Part shown: in pieces, positions 1 to 8,410 of the stretch
Numbering within the stretch: the first letter of the stretch is position 1
Layout of the letters: the number at the start of each line of letters is the position of its first letter
NCBI GenBank assembly: GCA_047637355.1
Contig: JBLIKA010000006.1
Location: 1 to 60,223, forward strand
Direction: 5' to 3'
DNA from: Glaciecola sp047637355
GTDB taxonomy: Bacteria > Pseudomonadota > Gammaproteobacteria > Enterobacterales > Alteromonadaceae
Length of the DNA: 60,223 nucleotides
The notes under the pieces: generated by a model
What the model saw: only the letters and a program-made list of their open reading frames with translations
Databases searched by the model: none
Told to the model about the DNA's origin: nothing
Program-made: the position numbers and the translations under genes

Positions 1-2
1 AA

Positions 3-416
3 GGGCATAGTGAATACGCTTATTCTGTTTACGATTTTATGGATAAAAACGAAATAGTGTCATTTTCTGCCATCGATAATTTCGTTTCATTGCTAGTCAA
101 TATTGGAGATACGAAGCGAGCAGCAGTACTAAGCAATAAAATTCAACATATCAATGATGACAATCCTTACACGTGGTTATATCGTGGTATAGCCCATTTG
201 GAAAAAGGTGAGTATGTTTTAGCAGAACGTTACCTGTTAAAAAGCGAAAACTATGGGCCTTACCTAGATGAGCCTCTATTTAATTTAGCTAAATTATATG
301 CGCAACAAAATCGAGTGAAAGAAGCTAGAGTGGCATTACTAAAAGCAAAAGAGCTAGCTAATACATCTGATGATAAAAGACGCTATCAAGCTAAAATCTA
401 TAGTTTGCGCGATTAA
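3..416 (+). CDS. Tetratricopeptide-repeat protein, C-terminal part (5' end outside window)
   Basis: The reading frame is open from base 3, upstream of the first ATG at 39, so this is most likely the 3' part of a longer gene cut by the window edge. The visible ~137 residues are helical, with TPR-like repeats: a pair around YTWLYRGIAHLEKGEYVLAE and another around EPLFNLAKLYAQQNRVKEAR, with small residues at the usual helix-packing positions. TPR domains are protein-protein interaction scaffolds; no enzymatic motif is visible. It lies upstream of the flagellar cluster, but a flagellar role is only a guess. The gene ends in TAA at 414-416 with no clear terminator after it. Confidence 0.75.
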   Translation, partial: GHSEYAYSVYDFMDKNEIVSFSAIDNFVSLLVNIGDTKRAAVLSNKIQHINDDNPYTWLYRGIAHLEKGEYVLAERYLLKSENYGPYLDEPLFNLAKLYAQQNRVKEARVALLKAKELANTSDDKRRYQAKIYSLRD

Positions 417-452
417 CTAGTAGCATAATTCGATTCACCACATTACCTTATA

Positions 453-692
453 ATGAAGGGCAGGAGCCTGCTTCAAACCGAGCTTCTGCTTGCACACGTA
501 TTTATTGCATCTGCATTACTTCAGACGCAAGCGAACGACACAAGTCTCCTCGATGTTGCAAGTAAAAGTGCGATGTCTGGTAAACCTTACAAAATACATT
601 GTCCGAATGAGCAAACGATTAATGGTCAACATTGGTTATTAAATGCGTTATCGACATTTGGAACGTTAAATATGACCGAGATAGTTGAGTAG
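453..692 (+). CDS. Doubtful small hypothetical ORF (79 aa)
   Basis: I do not recognise this protein. An ATG at 453 opens 79 codons with a hydrophobic N-terminal segment (about residues 7-24, ending in QTQA) that could be a signal peptide, followed by a polar stretch with one cysteine. There is no convincing ribosome binding site upstream of 453. It is in the same frame as the preceding TPR gene and separated from it by two stop codons, so it could be a decayed remnant or chance ORF. Treat it as low-confidence. Confidence 0.25.
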   Translation: MKGRSLLQTELLLAHVFIASALLQTQANDTSLLDVASKSAMSGKPYKIHCPNEQTINGQHWLLNALSTFGTLNMTEIVE

Positions 693-787
693 TTGCCCGC
701 TGTTATTAATAAGTTAAACTGAAAGCGCGCTAAAACAATTACTTAGGTTTAAATGTAAATTTAATTCAATAAAATTCAAAAAAAAGC

Positions 788-814
788 TAAAGGTCTCTAC
801 TAAATTGCCGATAA
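788..814 (+). promoter_or_regulatory. Sigma-28 (FliA) promoter of the flagellin gene
   Basis: TAAAG at 788-792, 14 bases, then GCCGATAA at 807-814. This matches the enterobacterial sigma-28 consensus (TAAAGTTT-N11-GCCGATAA) in both boxes and in spacing. Transcription would start near 820, giving a leader of about 125 nt before the flagellin start codon. The matching sigma factor, FliA, is encoded at 27812-28540. Confidence 0.85.
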
Positions 815-946
815 AGTTATGCGGAGTTGCATGGTTTGGTTTTTCAGTCATTGATAATGTTGGTTGCTTTGTCTTGTTTTGCCTCTCAATGCGAATGAGT
901 AGGAAAACAGACCAAATACTCGTAATGAGCAGCAATGGAGGTAGTG

Positions 947-1747
947 ATGATTAATTTTGAAAATAATAATACAGGTAATATGTTACAGCAAATTCAACAA
1001 AAGCAGTCGAGTTTGTTGGAAAAGCTAGGTTCTTCAAAACAAGTGAATAGTGCAGCAGACGGTTCGGCGGCGCAGCTTATTATTGACCGACTAACGTCTC
1101 AAACCGAAGGCAGTCGTCAAGCGATTTCGAACGCTTATGATGGGATAGCTTTGACACAAGTAGCTGAATCTGGCTTAGCTAATATTTCGCAAGATGCCAA
1201 TCGTATTAGAGAACTTACAGTACAAGCAGGCAATGGCGCAATAAATGATGCGGACCGCAAAGCGCTTCAAAGCGAAATCGGGGCATTGCAGGATAATATC
1301 AGTCTAGCGGTAGAGCAAACCAATTTTGCTGGAAAGCCATTACTTTCCGGCGGTCAAGATATTAGTTTCTTGATAGGAAGTTCGTCGGATAATAATATTG
1401 ATGTCGAGACAACTAACGTAACAGACTCTATTAATGGGTTATTGAGCATTGATGTTACAAGTAATGAATCACGCCAACAAGCGCTTGATATAGCTGATGC
1501 ATCACTTGAGGCAATTGGTGGTTTTCGTGGTGATTTAGGAGCAACGCAAAATCAGTTTGCAACCGCTGCTAGCGTGTTGTCTGAATCAAATATAAATACA
1601 CAATCGGCTAGGAGTCGTATTCAGGATGTAGATTATGCTCGGGGAACCAGTGACTTAGCTGCAGCCCAAGTACAAGGGCAAGCATCTTTGACTGTGCAAG
1701 CTCAAGCCAACCAACAGCAAACTCAAGTGTTGGCGTTGTTGGGATAA
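947..1747 (+). CDS. Short divergent flagellin
   Basis: Flagellin-family filament subunit, ~266 aa, exported by the flagellar type III apparatus encoded downstream. The D0/D1 core is recognisable: SLLEKLGSSKQVNSAADG replaces the usual LSSGLRINSAKDDAAG, followed by AYDGIALTQVAESGLANIS, RIRELTVQAGNG and, at the C-terminus, SARSRIQDVDYARGTSDLA and a terminal VLALLG. The extreme N-terminus (MINFENNNTGNMLQQIQQKQ) lacks the canonical VNTN/SL.AQ.NL pattern, and the variable D2/D3 region is almost absent. I prefer ATG 947 over ATG 935 because GGAGGT at 937-942 then serves as the ribosome binding site. It may be a minor filament subunit rather than the main flagellin; major flagellin, cap (fliD) and fliS genes are not in this window. 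Confidence 0.85.
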   Translation: MINFENNNTGNMLQQIQQKQSSLLEKLGSSKQVNSAADGSAAQLIIDRLTSQTEGSRQAISNAYDGIALTQVAESGLANISQDANRIRELTVQAGNGAINDADRKALQSEIGALQDNISLAVEQTNFAGKPLLSGGQDISFLIGSSSDNNIDVETTNVTDSINGLLSIDVTSNESRQQALDIADASLEAIGGFRGDLGATQNQFATAASVLSESNINTQSARSRIQDVDYARGTSDLAAAQVQGQASLTVQAQANQQQTQVLALLG

Positions 1748-1810
1748 ATATTGAGTAAGTTGTTGTGCAATTCGCGACATTGTTCTAGTTATCTAGTTCA
1801 TAAAACGCAT

Positions 1811-1838
1811 AAAAAAGTGGCTTGGCCTCTTTTTTTTA
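1811..1838 (+). terminator. Likely terminator after flagellin
   Basis: An A-rich 5' arm (1811-1821) pairs with GCCTCTTTTTT (1825-1835) across a TTG loop with one T-T mismatch, followed by more T residues. It lies ~65 nt past the flagellin stop, as expected of an intrinsic terminator separating flagellin from flrA. Confidence 0.6.
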
Positions 1839-1944
1839 TGGCTTTCCTTTAGTTATCAGATACCATGTATAAAAAATAGTATATTTCCATTACAGTTAAT
1901 ACTGTGTTTATACCTATCAAGATACAAACTCCACTGAGGTAGCA

Positions 1945-3378
1945 ATGAAGGAAATTCTGATTATCAGCGATAATGAAGTTCGTAAGAATAATCTGAATGT
2001 AATACTGACTTTTATGGGTGAGGCATGTAGCCATAGCGATTATAGTCAATGCATTAAGACTATCGAGGTCAAAAACGACTTGGTTGCTATTCTTCTCGAC
2101 GGCGAACTTCCCGAGTTGGCCGAAGACATCATTGAAAAGTTTTCTTCAATTCCATTCATTAATATTGGGTTTCAGTTAAGTGGGCAGCAAAATTACCAGA
2201 ATATGATGGGTTCACTATTTGAACCCATTACGCAGCCATCAATGACTGAATTACTGAATAAATGCCAAGATTTTCACCGTCTAAATACGCCTACTTTGGA
2301 TGCGACTTCAGGAAAGACTCGCTTATTTAGAAGTTTGGTAGGTAATAGTGGAGGCATAAAAGAAGTTCGCGCTCTTATTGAACAAGTGGCGCCCTCCGAT
2401 GCTAACGTGCTTATATTAGGCGAATCAGGCACGGGTAAAGAGGTTATCGCACGTAATATTCATTATATGTCGAATCGTCAAAAGGGCCCGTTTATTCCTG
2501 TAAACTGCGGCGCTATTCCAGGCGAGTTATTAGAAAGTGAATTATTCGGTCATGAAAAGGGAGCGTTTACAGGTGCTATTGGTTCGCGTAAAGGACGTTT
2601 TGAACTAGCTGAAGGCGGTACGTTATTTTTAGATGAAATTGGCGACATGCCATTGCAAATGCAAGTGAAATTACTTCGTGTTTTACAGGAACGCATCTTT
2701 GAAAGGGTTGGCGGCACAAAAACCATTAATTGTAATGTCCGCATTGTCGCTGCAACACACCGTAACTTAGACGACATGATAATCGAAAATACATTTAGAG
2801 AAGACTTATACTATCGGTTGAATGTTTTCCCTATCGAAAGCCCTGCATTGCGCGAGCGTGCTGCGGATATTCCATTATTACTGCAAGAACTGGCGCATCG
2901 TTTAGAAAATAACAACGAAAATATTGTCAAGTTTAATGATGACGCAATGCGCTCGTTAATGTCACATGCATGGCCTGGTAATGTCAGAGAATTATCCAAC
3001 TTAGTTGAACGTTTAGCAATATTGTACCCAAAGCAGTTAGTCGGAATTAAAGAGTTACCAGTAAAGTATCAATATGGTAATGCACCTCTTCCTGTTAGTA
3101 CTCTATCTGAAGAACAACAAGAACGTGAGGCCTTAAACGAACTTTTCTTAGGTCAACTTGAAGAAACATCAGAAGCGAGTCAAGTCGGAGTATTAAGCAC
3201 CGCATTACCCTCTGATGGCGTCAACTTGAAAGAATACTTGTCAGATTTAGAAATAAATTTGATTTCTCAAGCATTAGATCAGCAAGAGTGGGTAGTCGCA
3301 CGAGCGGCTGATCAGCTTGGTATGCGCAGAACAACGTTGGTTGAAAAAATGCGTAAATACGAAATAAGCCGTCAATAA
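1945..3378 (+). CDS. flrA: FlrA/FleQ-type sigma-54 activator, flagellar master regulator
   Basis: Cytoplasmic enhancer-binding protein at the top of the polar flagellar hierarchy, activating sigma-54 promoters such as that of flrBC. It has 477 aa: an N-terminal FleQ-type receiver-like domain (about 1-120), a central AAA+ domain (about 130-370) with Walker A GESGTGKE at 159-166 and the sigma-54 contact loop GAFTGA at 206-211, and a C-terminal Fis-type helix-turn-helix (EWVVARAADQLGMRRTTLVE). The LFRS motif (127-130) and the Arg-Asn pair (170-171) correspond to the c-di-GMP-binding residues of Pseudomonas FleQ, so c-di-GMP control is plausible. It stands alone between the flagellin terminator and the sigma-54 promoter of flrB. 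Confidence 0.93.
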   Translation: MKEILIISDNEVRKNNLNVILTFMGEACSHSDYSQCIKTIEVKNDLVAILLDGELPELAEDIIEKFSSIPFINIGFQLSGQQNYQNMMGSLFEPITQPSMTELLNKCQDFHRLNTPTLDATSGKTRLFRSLVGNSGGIKEVRALIEQVAPSDANVLILGESGTGKEVIARNIHYMSNRQKGPFIPVNCGAIPGELLESELFGHEKGAFTGAIGSRKGRFELAEGGTLFLDEIGDMPLQMQVKLLRVLQERIFERVGGTKTINCNVRIVAATHRNLDDMIIENTFREDLYYRLNVFPIESPALRERAADIPLLLQELAHRLENNNENIVKFNDDAMRSLMSHAWPGNVRELSNLVERLAILYPKQLVGIKELPVKYQYGNAPLPVSTLSEEQQEREALNELFLGQLEETSEASQVGVLSTALPSDGVNLKEYLSDLEINLISQALDQQEWVVARAADQLGMRRTTLVEKMRKYEISRQ

Positions 3379-3470
3379 GTCCTCAATCTTTACCACTTTA
3401 GTCATTTTATTGACAGTGACAAAGCTGCTATAAATTACTAAAAAACTATAAAAATCATACATATAAATTT

Positions 3471-3486
3471 TGGCATGGCTCGTGCA
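3471..3486 (+). promoter_or_regulatory. Sigma-54 promoter of flrBC
   Basis: TGGCAT at 3471-3476 and GTGCA at 3482-3486, with the invariant GG and GC in the correct register (GG-N10-GC). Transcription would start near 3497, upstream of the preferred flrB start at 3527. A TTG start at 3470 would lie upstream of the transcript and is therefore unlikely. In Vibrio, FlrA activates flrBC from such a promoter. Confidence 0.75.
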
Positions 3487-3526
3487 TTATCCCAGTACAC
3501 CCAGTAGTTTAGGTAGTCAGAGGATT

Positions 3527-4759
3527 ATGTCGCAGTTAAACCACAATTTTTTCGTTATTGATCCACAAAATCAATTTTCATTTGGTGCACGTCAAAGTGC
3601 CGTTTTTCAGCCTATTAGTGTAGAAAAGCCAATATCGATTGTTAGCGTTTGTGCGCAAGCTATTGCAGAACCGCAAATAGTGAAAAGTGACGATACCGTT
3701 GAAGAACTCAAAAACAAAGCCAAACGACTTAATCATTTATTAGAGGTAATGCCAGCTGGCGTAATCGTACTTGACCAAAACGGTCATATAAAACAAGCCA
3801 ATCAACAAGCGGTCGAATTACTTGGTGAACCACTTGAAAAAGAACTATGGCGAGAAATTATTCTACGCTCATTCAAGCCACAAGCAGATGATGGACATGA
3901 AGTATCATTGCGTGATGGCCGTAAAGTAAAAATTTCTATTACCCCATTAGTTGAAGAAAAAGGTCAGCTAATTGTGTTGACTGACCTTACCGAAACTCGG
4001 GAATTACAGAGTCGGATAAGTCATTTACAGCGTTTATCATCACTAGGAAAAATGGTCGCGTCTTTAGTGCATCAAGTCAGAACTCCTTTATCCTCCGCTA
4101 TGTTATATGCAGCTAATCTTCGTTCATTGAATTTAAAAAATGAGATGGCCGACCGTTTCACTACGAATTTACAAAATCGTTTAAAAGATTTGGAAAGCAC
4201 AGTAAATGATATGTTGTTGTTTGCCAAAAGCGGGGAACAACAAATAGTAGCGCCATTAGCGGTCAGCCAAGTAATGGTGAACAGTGCAGAAGCTGTTGAT
4301 GCCTTATTAGCGACTAAGTCAATTCAGTTAAAAATAAACAACAAACCGTCACACCATCAATTGATGGGTAATGAAACAGCATTGACTGGCGCTATTAGCA
4401 ATCTACTTCACAATGCTATTGAAGTATCGAATGAAGGTGATGTGATTGAAGTGATTACCGATATTGTTGAGGAAAACGGTGCGCCGTTTATCAGTATCCA
4501 AATTAAAGACCAAGGTTGCGGTTTATCGATAGGTCAAATTGATAATATTTTTGAACCCTTTTTCACCACAAAAACACAAGGTACAGGATTAGGCTTAGCC
4601 GTTGTGAAATCGGTTGCAAAGTCGCATCAGGGTTTTGTTAAAGCAATCAATAATCCAGAAGGAAAGGGGGCATGCTTTACCTTGCTATTGCCATGTATAG
4701 ATCCTAAAAGCCACTTTCAAACATACTCAAATGACTTATACCAAGGGGTAGCAATATGA
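3527..4759 (+). CDS. flrB: FlrB sensor histidine kinase
   Basis: Cytoplasmic histidine kinase that phosphorylates FlrC to switch on middle flagellar genes (basal body and hook). About 410 aa: a PAS-like domain (around VMPAGVIVLDQNGHIKQANQQ), a HisKA helix with H-box HQVRTPLSSA (phosphorylated His about residue 182) and a HATPase domain with N-box NLLHNAIEVS, G1 DQGCGLS and G2 GTGLGLAVVKS. There are no membrane segments, as expected for FlrB/FleS. ATG 3527 is preceded by AGAGG and lies downstream of the sigma-54 promoter; a longer TTG start at 3470 is in frame but overlaps that promoter. The stop overlaps the flrC start by 4 nt (ATGA), indicating translational coupling. Confidence 0.92.
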   Translation: MSQLNHNFFVIDPQNQFSFGARQSAVFQPISVEKPISIVSVCAQAIAEPQIVKSDDTVEELKNKAKRLNHLLEVMPAGVIVLDQNGHIKQANQQAVELLGEPLEKELWREIILRSFKPQADDGHEVSLRDGRKVKISITPLVEEKGQLIVLTDLTETRELQSRISHLQRLSSLGKMVASLVHQVRTPLSSAMLYAANLRSLNLKNEMADRFTTNLQNRLKDLESTVNDMLLFAKSGEQQIVAPLAVSQVMVNSAEAVDALLATKSIQLKINNKPSHHQLMGNETALTGAISNLLHNAIEVSNEGDVIEVITDIVEENGAPFISIQIKDQGCGLSIGQIDNIFEPFFTTKTQGTGLGLAVVKSVAKSHQGFVKAINNPEGKGACFTLLLPCIDPKSHFQTYSNDLYQGVAI

Positions 4760-6147
4760 GTAAAACCAAAATACTAATAGTTGAAGACGATGATGGGCTT
4801 AGAGAAGCGCTTGTCGATACCTTGCTATTGGGTGGTTATCAAGTTACTCCGGTTGATTGTGCTGAAAATGCGATGATCAAACTTGCCGATAATAATCAAT
4901 TTGATTTGGTTGTAAGTGATATTCAAATGGGCGCAATGAGCGGCCTCTCATTATTAAAGAGTGTCAAAGCCAAATATCCAAAACTACCGGTTTTGTTGAT
5001 GACAGCATTCGCCAATATTGATGATGCTATTCAAGCTATGCGTGATGGAGCAACTGATTATTTATCAAAACCATTTGCACCAGAAGTATTGCTGAATTTA
5101 GTGGGACGCTATGCACCATCACAAAAAGTTGAATCAAAGACTCCTATTGTTGCAGATCCCTCAAGTATTCGTATGCTTGAATTAGCCAGAAAAGTGGCTA
5201 AATCGGAAGCGACGGTCATGGTTTTAGGGCCAAGTGGTTCTGGTAAGGAAGTCTTGTCACGCTATATTCATGATCAAAGTTCTCGCAGTAAATCTGCTTT
5301 TGTTGCAATTAACTGTGCGGCAATTCCTGAAAATATGTTGGAAGCCACATTGTTCGGTTATGAGAAAGGGGCGTTTACTGGTGCAGTCCAAGCTTGCCCT
5401 GGCAAGTTTGAACAAGCTCAAGGCGGTACTTTGTTGTTAGACGAAATAACCGAGATGGATTTGGGCTTGCAAGCTAAAATCTTGCGCGTACTGCAAGAAA
5501 GAGAAGTTGAAAGACTGGGTGGACGTAAAACTATTTCGTTAAATGTCCGAGTCATTGCGACCAGTAACCGTGATTTAAAGTTAGCGGTCGATGATGGCAA
5601 ATTTAGAGAAGATTTATATTACCGACTTAATGTATTTCCAATAACATGGCAACCACTCGCGAATCGCATTGGCGATATTATTCCTTTGGCTAAACATATG
5701 GTTCAGCGGCACGCGATGGCACAAGGTATTGCTGTTCCTGATATCACGATGGCTGCTCAGCATAAATTAATGCAGCACACTTGGCCAGGCAACGTAAGAG
5801 AGCTGGAAAACGTAATCCAACGCGCGTTGATTTTGAGTGACAATGGTAAAATCGGTAATGAGGATTTGATGATTGAAGCTGCACATAATGTTGAAAGAAC
5901 GACATCAACAATGTTTGCCTCTGCGTCTCCTGATATGTCAAACGACACTCTAGATTCAGATAATACTGCCGATACCAGTTTATTAGGGTCGGAACTTCGA
6001 TTCCAAGAACATCAAATCATTTTGGATGCCTTGCAAGCTTTTAATGGCAAACGCAAAGATGTTGCTGAAAAACTTGGAATAAGCCCTAGAACGTTGCGTT
6101 ACAAACTTGCACGCATGCGTGAATCAGGTATCGAATTACCCAACTAA
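4756..6147 (+). CDS. flrC: FlrC sigma-54-dependent response regulator
   Basis: Response regulator and sigma-54 activator of class III flagellar promoters, partner of FlrB. Its 463 aa contain a receiver domain with acidic pocket EDDD and phospho-acceptor Asp55 (VVSDIQMG), an AAA+ domain with Walker A GPSGSGKE and the GAFTGA loop, and a C-terminal Fis-type helix-turn-helix (KRKDVAEKLGISPRTLRYKL). It overlaps flrB by 4 nt and is followed by a strong intrinsic terminator. Likely targets in this window are the sigma-54 promoters ahead of fliE, fliK and flhA. Confidence 0.93.
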   Translation: MSKTKILIVEDDDGLREALVDTLLLGGYQVTPVDCAENAMIKLADNNQFDLVVSDIQMGAMSGLSLLKSVKAKYPKLPVLLMTAFANIDDAIQAMRDGATDYLSKPFAPEVLLNLVGRYAPSQKVESKTPIVADPSSIRMLELARKVAKSEATVMVLGPSGSGKEVLSRYIHDQSSRSKSAFVAINCAAIPENMLEATLFGYEKGAFTGAVQACPGKFEQAQGGTLLLDEITEMDLGLQAKILRVLQEREVERLGGRKTISLNVRVIATSNRDLKLAVDDGKFREDLYYRLNVFPITWQPLANRIGDIIPLAKHMVQRHAMAQGIAVPDITMAAQHKLMQHTWPGNVRELENVIQRALILSDNGKIGNEDLMIEAAHNVERTTSTMFASASPDMSNDTLDSDNTADTSLLGSELRFQEHQIILDALQAFNGKRKDVAEKLGISPRTLRYKLARMRESGIELPN

Positions 6148-6203
6148 TCCCGTTTCCAGCAATGCTTGTTATAAGCACTATAGATAAAATTTCCATCCCT
6201 GTT

Positions 6204-6231
6204 TGCCGCTACTCATTAGCGGCATTTTTTT
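6204..6231 (+). terminator. Rho-independent terminator after flrC
   Basis: Perfect 7-bp stem TGCCGCT/AGCGGCA (6204-6210 and 6218-6224) with a 7-nt loop and a run of seven T. It ends the flrBC transcript. Confidence 0.9.
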
Positions 6232-6295
6232 GTCACCTCAAAATAAATCTCATGATATAAATCTTAACTTACTGAATTTATTGAAATAAATAAAG

Positions 6296-6311
6296 TGGCA
6301 CTGTATTTGCT
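6296..6311 (+). promoter_or_regulatory. Sigma-54 promoter of the fliE operon
   Basis: TGGCAC at 6296-6301, five bases, then TTGCT at 6307-6311. The -24 box is perfect and the -12 box nearly so. It lies ~55 nt upstream of fliE and would be activated by phosphorylated FlrC, by analogy with Vibrio. Confidence 0.85.
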
Positions 6312-6366
6312 AAATTGTATTTATACGAATTAATTCATTCAAAATAATGACACTAGAGGTTGTGTG

Positions 6367-6693
6367 ATGGACATCAAAGCGAATTCTATCTATCAGGAAA
6401 TGCAAGCGATGGTTGGTGATATCAAGCCAATCAAAATGGATGTACCAGCAATTCAAGGCAATTCATCTGCCAGCGAATTTTCTGACATGCTCAGTCAGGC
6501 CGTTAATAATGTTAACGGCATGCAAAAACAGTCGCGAGAAATGCAAACGTCATTTGATATGGGCGACCCCAATTTAAGCTTAGCGGACGTGATGATCGCT
6601 AAAGAGAAGGCGGGTATTGCTTTTGAAGCAACAATGCAGGTACGTAATAAAGTACTTGAAGCCTACAAAACTATAATGAACATGCCAGTTTAA
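6367..6693 (+). CDS. fliE: FliE, MS-ring/rod junction protein
   Basis: Small basal-body protein linking the MS ring to the rod and an early type III export substrate. About 108 aa, typical for the family, with the conserved C-terminal half (DVMIAKEKAGIAFEATMQVR) and the hallmark ending AYKTIMNMPV. A GTG directly precedes the ATG; ATG 6367 has better spacing from AGAGG at 6355-6359. First gene of the fliEFGHIJ operon. Confidence 0.95.
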   Translation: MDIKANSIYQEMQAMVGDIKPIKMDVPAIQGNSSASEFSDMLSQAVNNVNGMQKQSREMQTSFDMGDPNLSLADVMIAKEKAGIAFEATMQVRNKVLEAYKTIMNMPV

Positions 6694-6704
6694 GGAAGTA
6701 ACTC

Positions 6705-8399
6705 GTGGCTGAAGCAGCAAGCACAGAATTAACACTATCCAATAGCCTTGATGGTATCGATGATTCGATTGACTCAAGCCCGACTTTGATGGATCAGTTA
6801 GGTACCACTGAAATGGTGCGTCAAATTACCTTGGTAGTTACGTTGGTAATTTGTATTGTTATCGCCATTTTTGTTTTTCTTTGGTCAAAAGAGCCTTCTT
6901 ATCGTCCATTGGCACAAATGCCGACACAAGAACTAATAGAAACTCTAGATTTCCTTGATCAAGGCGAAATTGAATACAAGTTAGAAGGTAATACGGTTTA
7001 CGTTGTTGAATCGCAGTTTAACGATGCAAAATTCGGTATGGCGCGTCAGGGTATAAGTAATGGAGCCTCAGAAGGCACTGATATTATAATGCAAGACATG
7101 GGTTTCGGTGTTAGCCAGCGTGTTGAAATGGAACGTTTAAAACATGCTCGCGAACAGCAGATTGCGCGAACTATTGAAGATATGAACTCCATCGGTAAAG
7201 CACGCGTCCTGTTAGCCTTACCTAAAGAAAACGTATTTGCACGGCGTGAAAAGAAAGGCAGTGCCACGGTCGTCGTTACGGCTCGGCGAGGCAATGTGGT
7301 TTCATCTGAAGAAGTAAACTCCATTGTTGATATCGTTGCTTCTGCGGTTCAAGGCATGGAGCCAAGCCGAGTCACGGTAACGGATAATAATGGTCGTTTA
7401 TTAAATTCAGGTTCACAAGATGCAGGAGCGTCTGCCGCGCGCAAAGAATACGAACTAGAAAAAAGACGTGAAGCGGAATACATGGATAAGATTGACTCTA
7501 TATTAATCCCAGTTCTAGGTTTAGGAAATTACACTGCACAAACTGACGTGACGATGGACTTTACCGCTGTTGAACAGACTCAACGTCGCTACAACCCAGA
7601 CCTTCCAGCAGTTAGAAGTGAGATGATTTCGGAACAAAATAATGTCGGTAATGTTATTGCCGGAATACCCGGAGCGCTATCCAATCAACCTCCTATGGAT
7701 GCTAGTATTCCTGAAAATGCAACTGGCGGCGGTAATAACTCTCCTTTACCTGGAAGCAACAGCAAAGAACAAACTCGCAACTATGAATTAGATACAACTA
7801 TTAGCCATACTAAACAGCAAACCGGTGTTATTCGACGTTTGAGTGTCTCAGTCGCTGTAGACTATACATCCGTAACAGCAACTGATGGTAGCGTTTCAAG
7901 TATGCCGTTGAGTCAACAGCAATTGCTAAATATTCGTCGCTTACTACAAGGTGGTATCGGTTTTGATGTAACAAGAGGAGATTCACTTGAAGTAGTGAGT
8001 ATTCCGTTCAACAGAATTGAAATGGGTGAAATTAAAGAAACGCCGCTCTGGGAACAAGAGCGCTTTATGCCTATACTAAAGTTAGTGTTGGGTGCGTTGG
8101 TTATCATCATTTTGATATTCTTCGTAGTTCGCCCCATGCTGATGAAGCTTATTTTTCCAGAAAATAATGTTTCAGATGACGAATTTGACGAGTCGGATTT
8201 AGACTTAGGTGATGATCCTTTATCAATTCTCAGTGACGAATTTGATGAAACAAAGATTGGTTTCGCAGCCGATGGTTCATTGATGTTACCAAACTTACGT
8301 AAAGACGAAGATGTGTTAAAAGCCGTGCGTGCTCTCGTAGCCAATGAGCCTGAATTATCAGCGCAAGTGGTTCGTGGTTGGCTATTACAGGACGAATAA
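6705..8399 (+). CDS. fliF: FliF, flagellar MS-ring protein
   Basis: Forms the inner-membrane MS ring that houses the export gate and mounts the FliG rotor. 564 aa from a GTG start behind AGGAAG. A first membrane segment lies at about 40-60 (ITLVVTLVICIVIAIFVFLW), followed by the YscJ/FliF ring-building domains, a periplasmic region and a second membrane segment at about 455-478. The cytoplasmic tail, with acidic DDEFDESDLDLGDD and the FliG-binding end VVRGWLLQDE, is typical. 11 nt separate it from fliE and from fliG. Confidence 0.95.
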   Translation: MAEAASTELTLSNSLDGIDDSIDSSPTLMDQLGTTEMVRQITLVVTLVICIVIAIFVFLWSKEPSYRPLAQMPTQELIETLDFLDQGEIEYKLEGNTVYVVESQFNDAKFGMARQGISNGASEGTDIIMQDMGFGVSQRVEMERLKHAREQQIARTIEDMNSIGKARVLLALPKENVFARREKKGSATVVVTARRGNVVSSEEVNSIVDIVASAVQGMEPSRVTVTDNNGRLLNSGSQDAGASAARKEYELEKRREAEYMDKIDSILIPVLGLGNYTAQTDVTMDFTAVEQTQRRYNPDLPAVRSEMISEQNNVGNVIAGIPGALSNQPPMDASIPENATGGGNNSPLPGSNSKEQTRNYELDTTISHTKQQTGVIRRLSVSVAVDYTSVTATDGSVSSMPLSQQQLLNIRRLLQGGIGFDVTRGDSLEVVSIPFNRIEMGEIKETPLWEQERFMPILKLVLGALVIIILIFFVVRPMLMKLIFPENNVSDDEFDESDLDLGDDPLSILSDEFDETKIGFAADGSLMLPNLRKDEDVLKAVRALVANEPELSAQVVRGWLLQDE

Positions 8400-8410
8400 G
8401 GAATTAAATT

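Noticed and set aside
1892..1905. LexA-type SOS box
   Set aside because: LexA boxes read CTGT-N8-ACAG; here the arms are inverted (ACAGT...ACTGT).
7913..8344. 143-aa minus-strand ORF in fliF
   Set aside because: Antisense shadow of the FliF C-terminal region.
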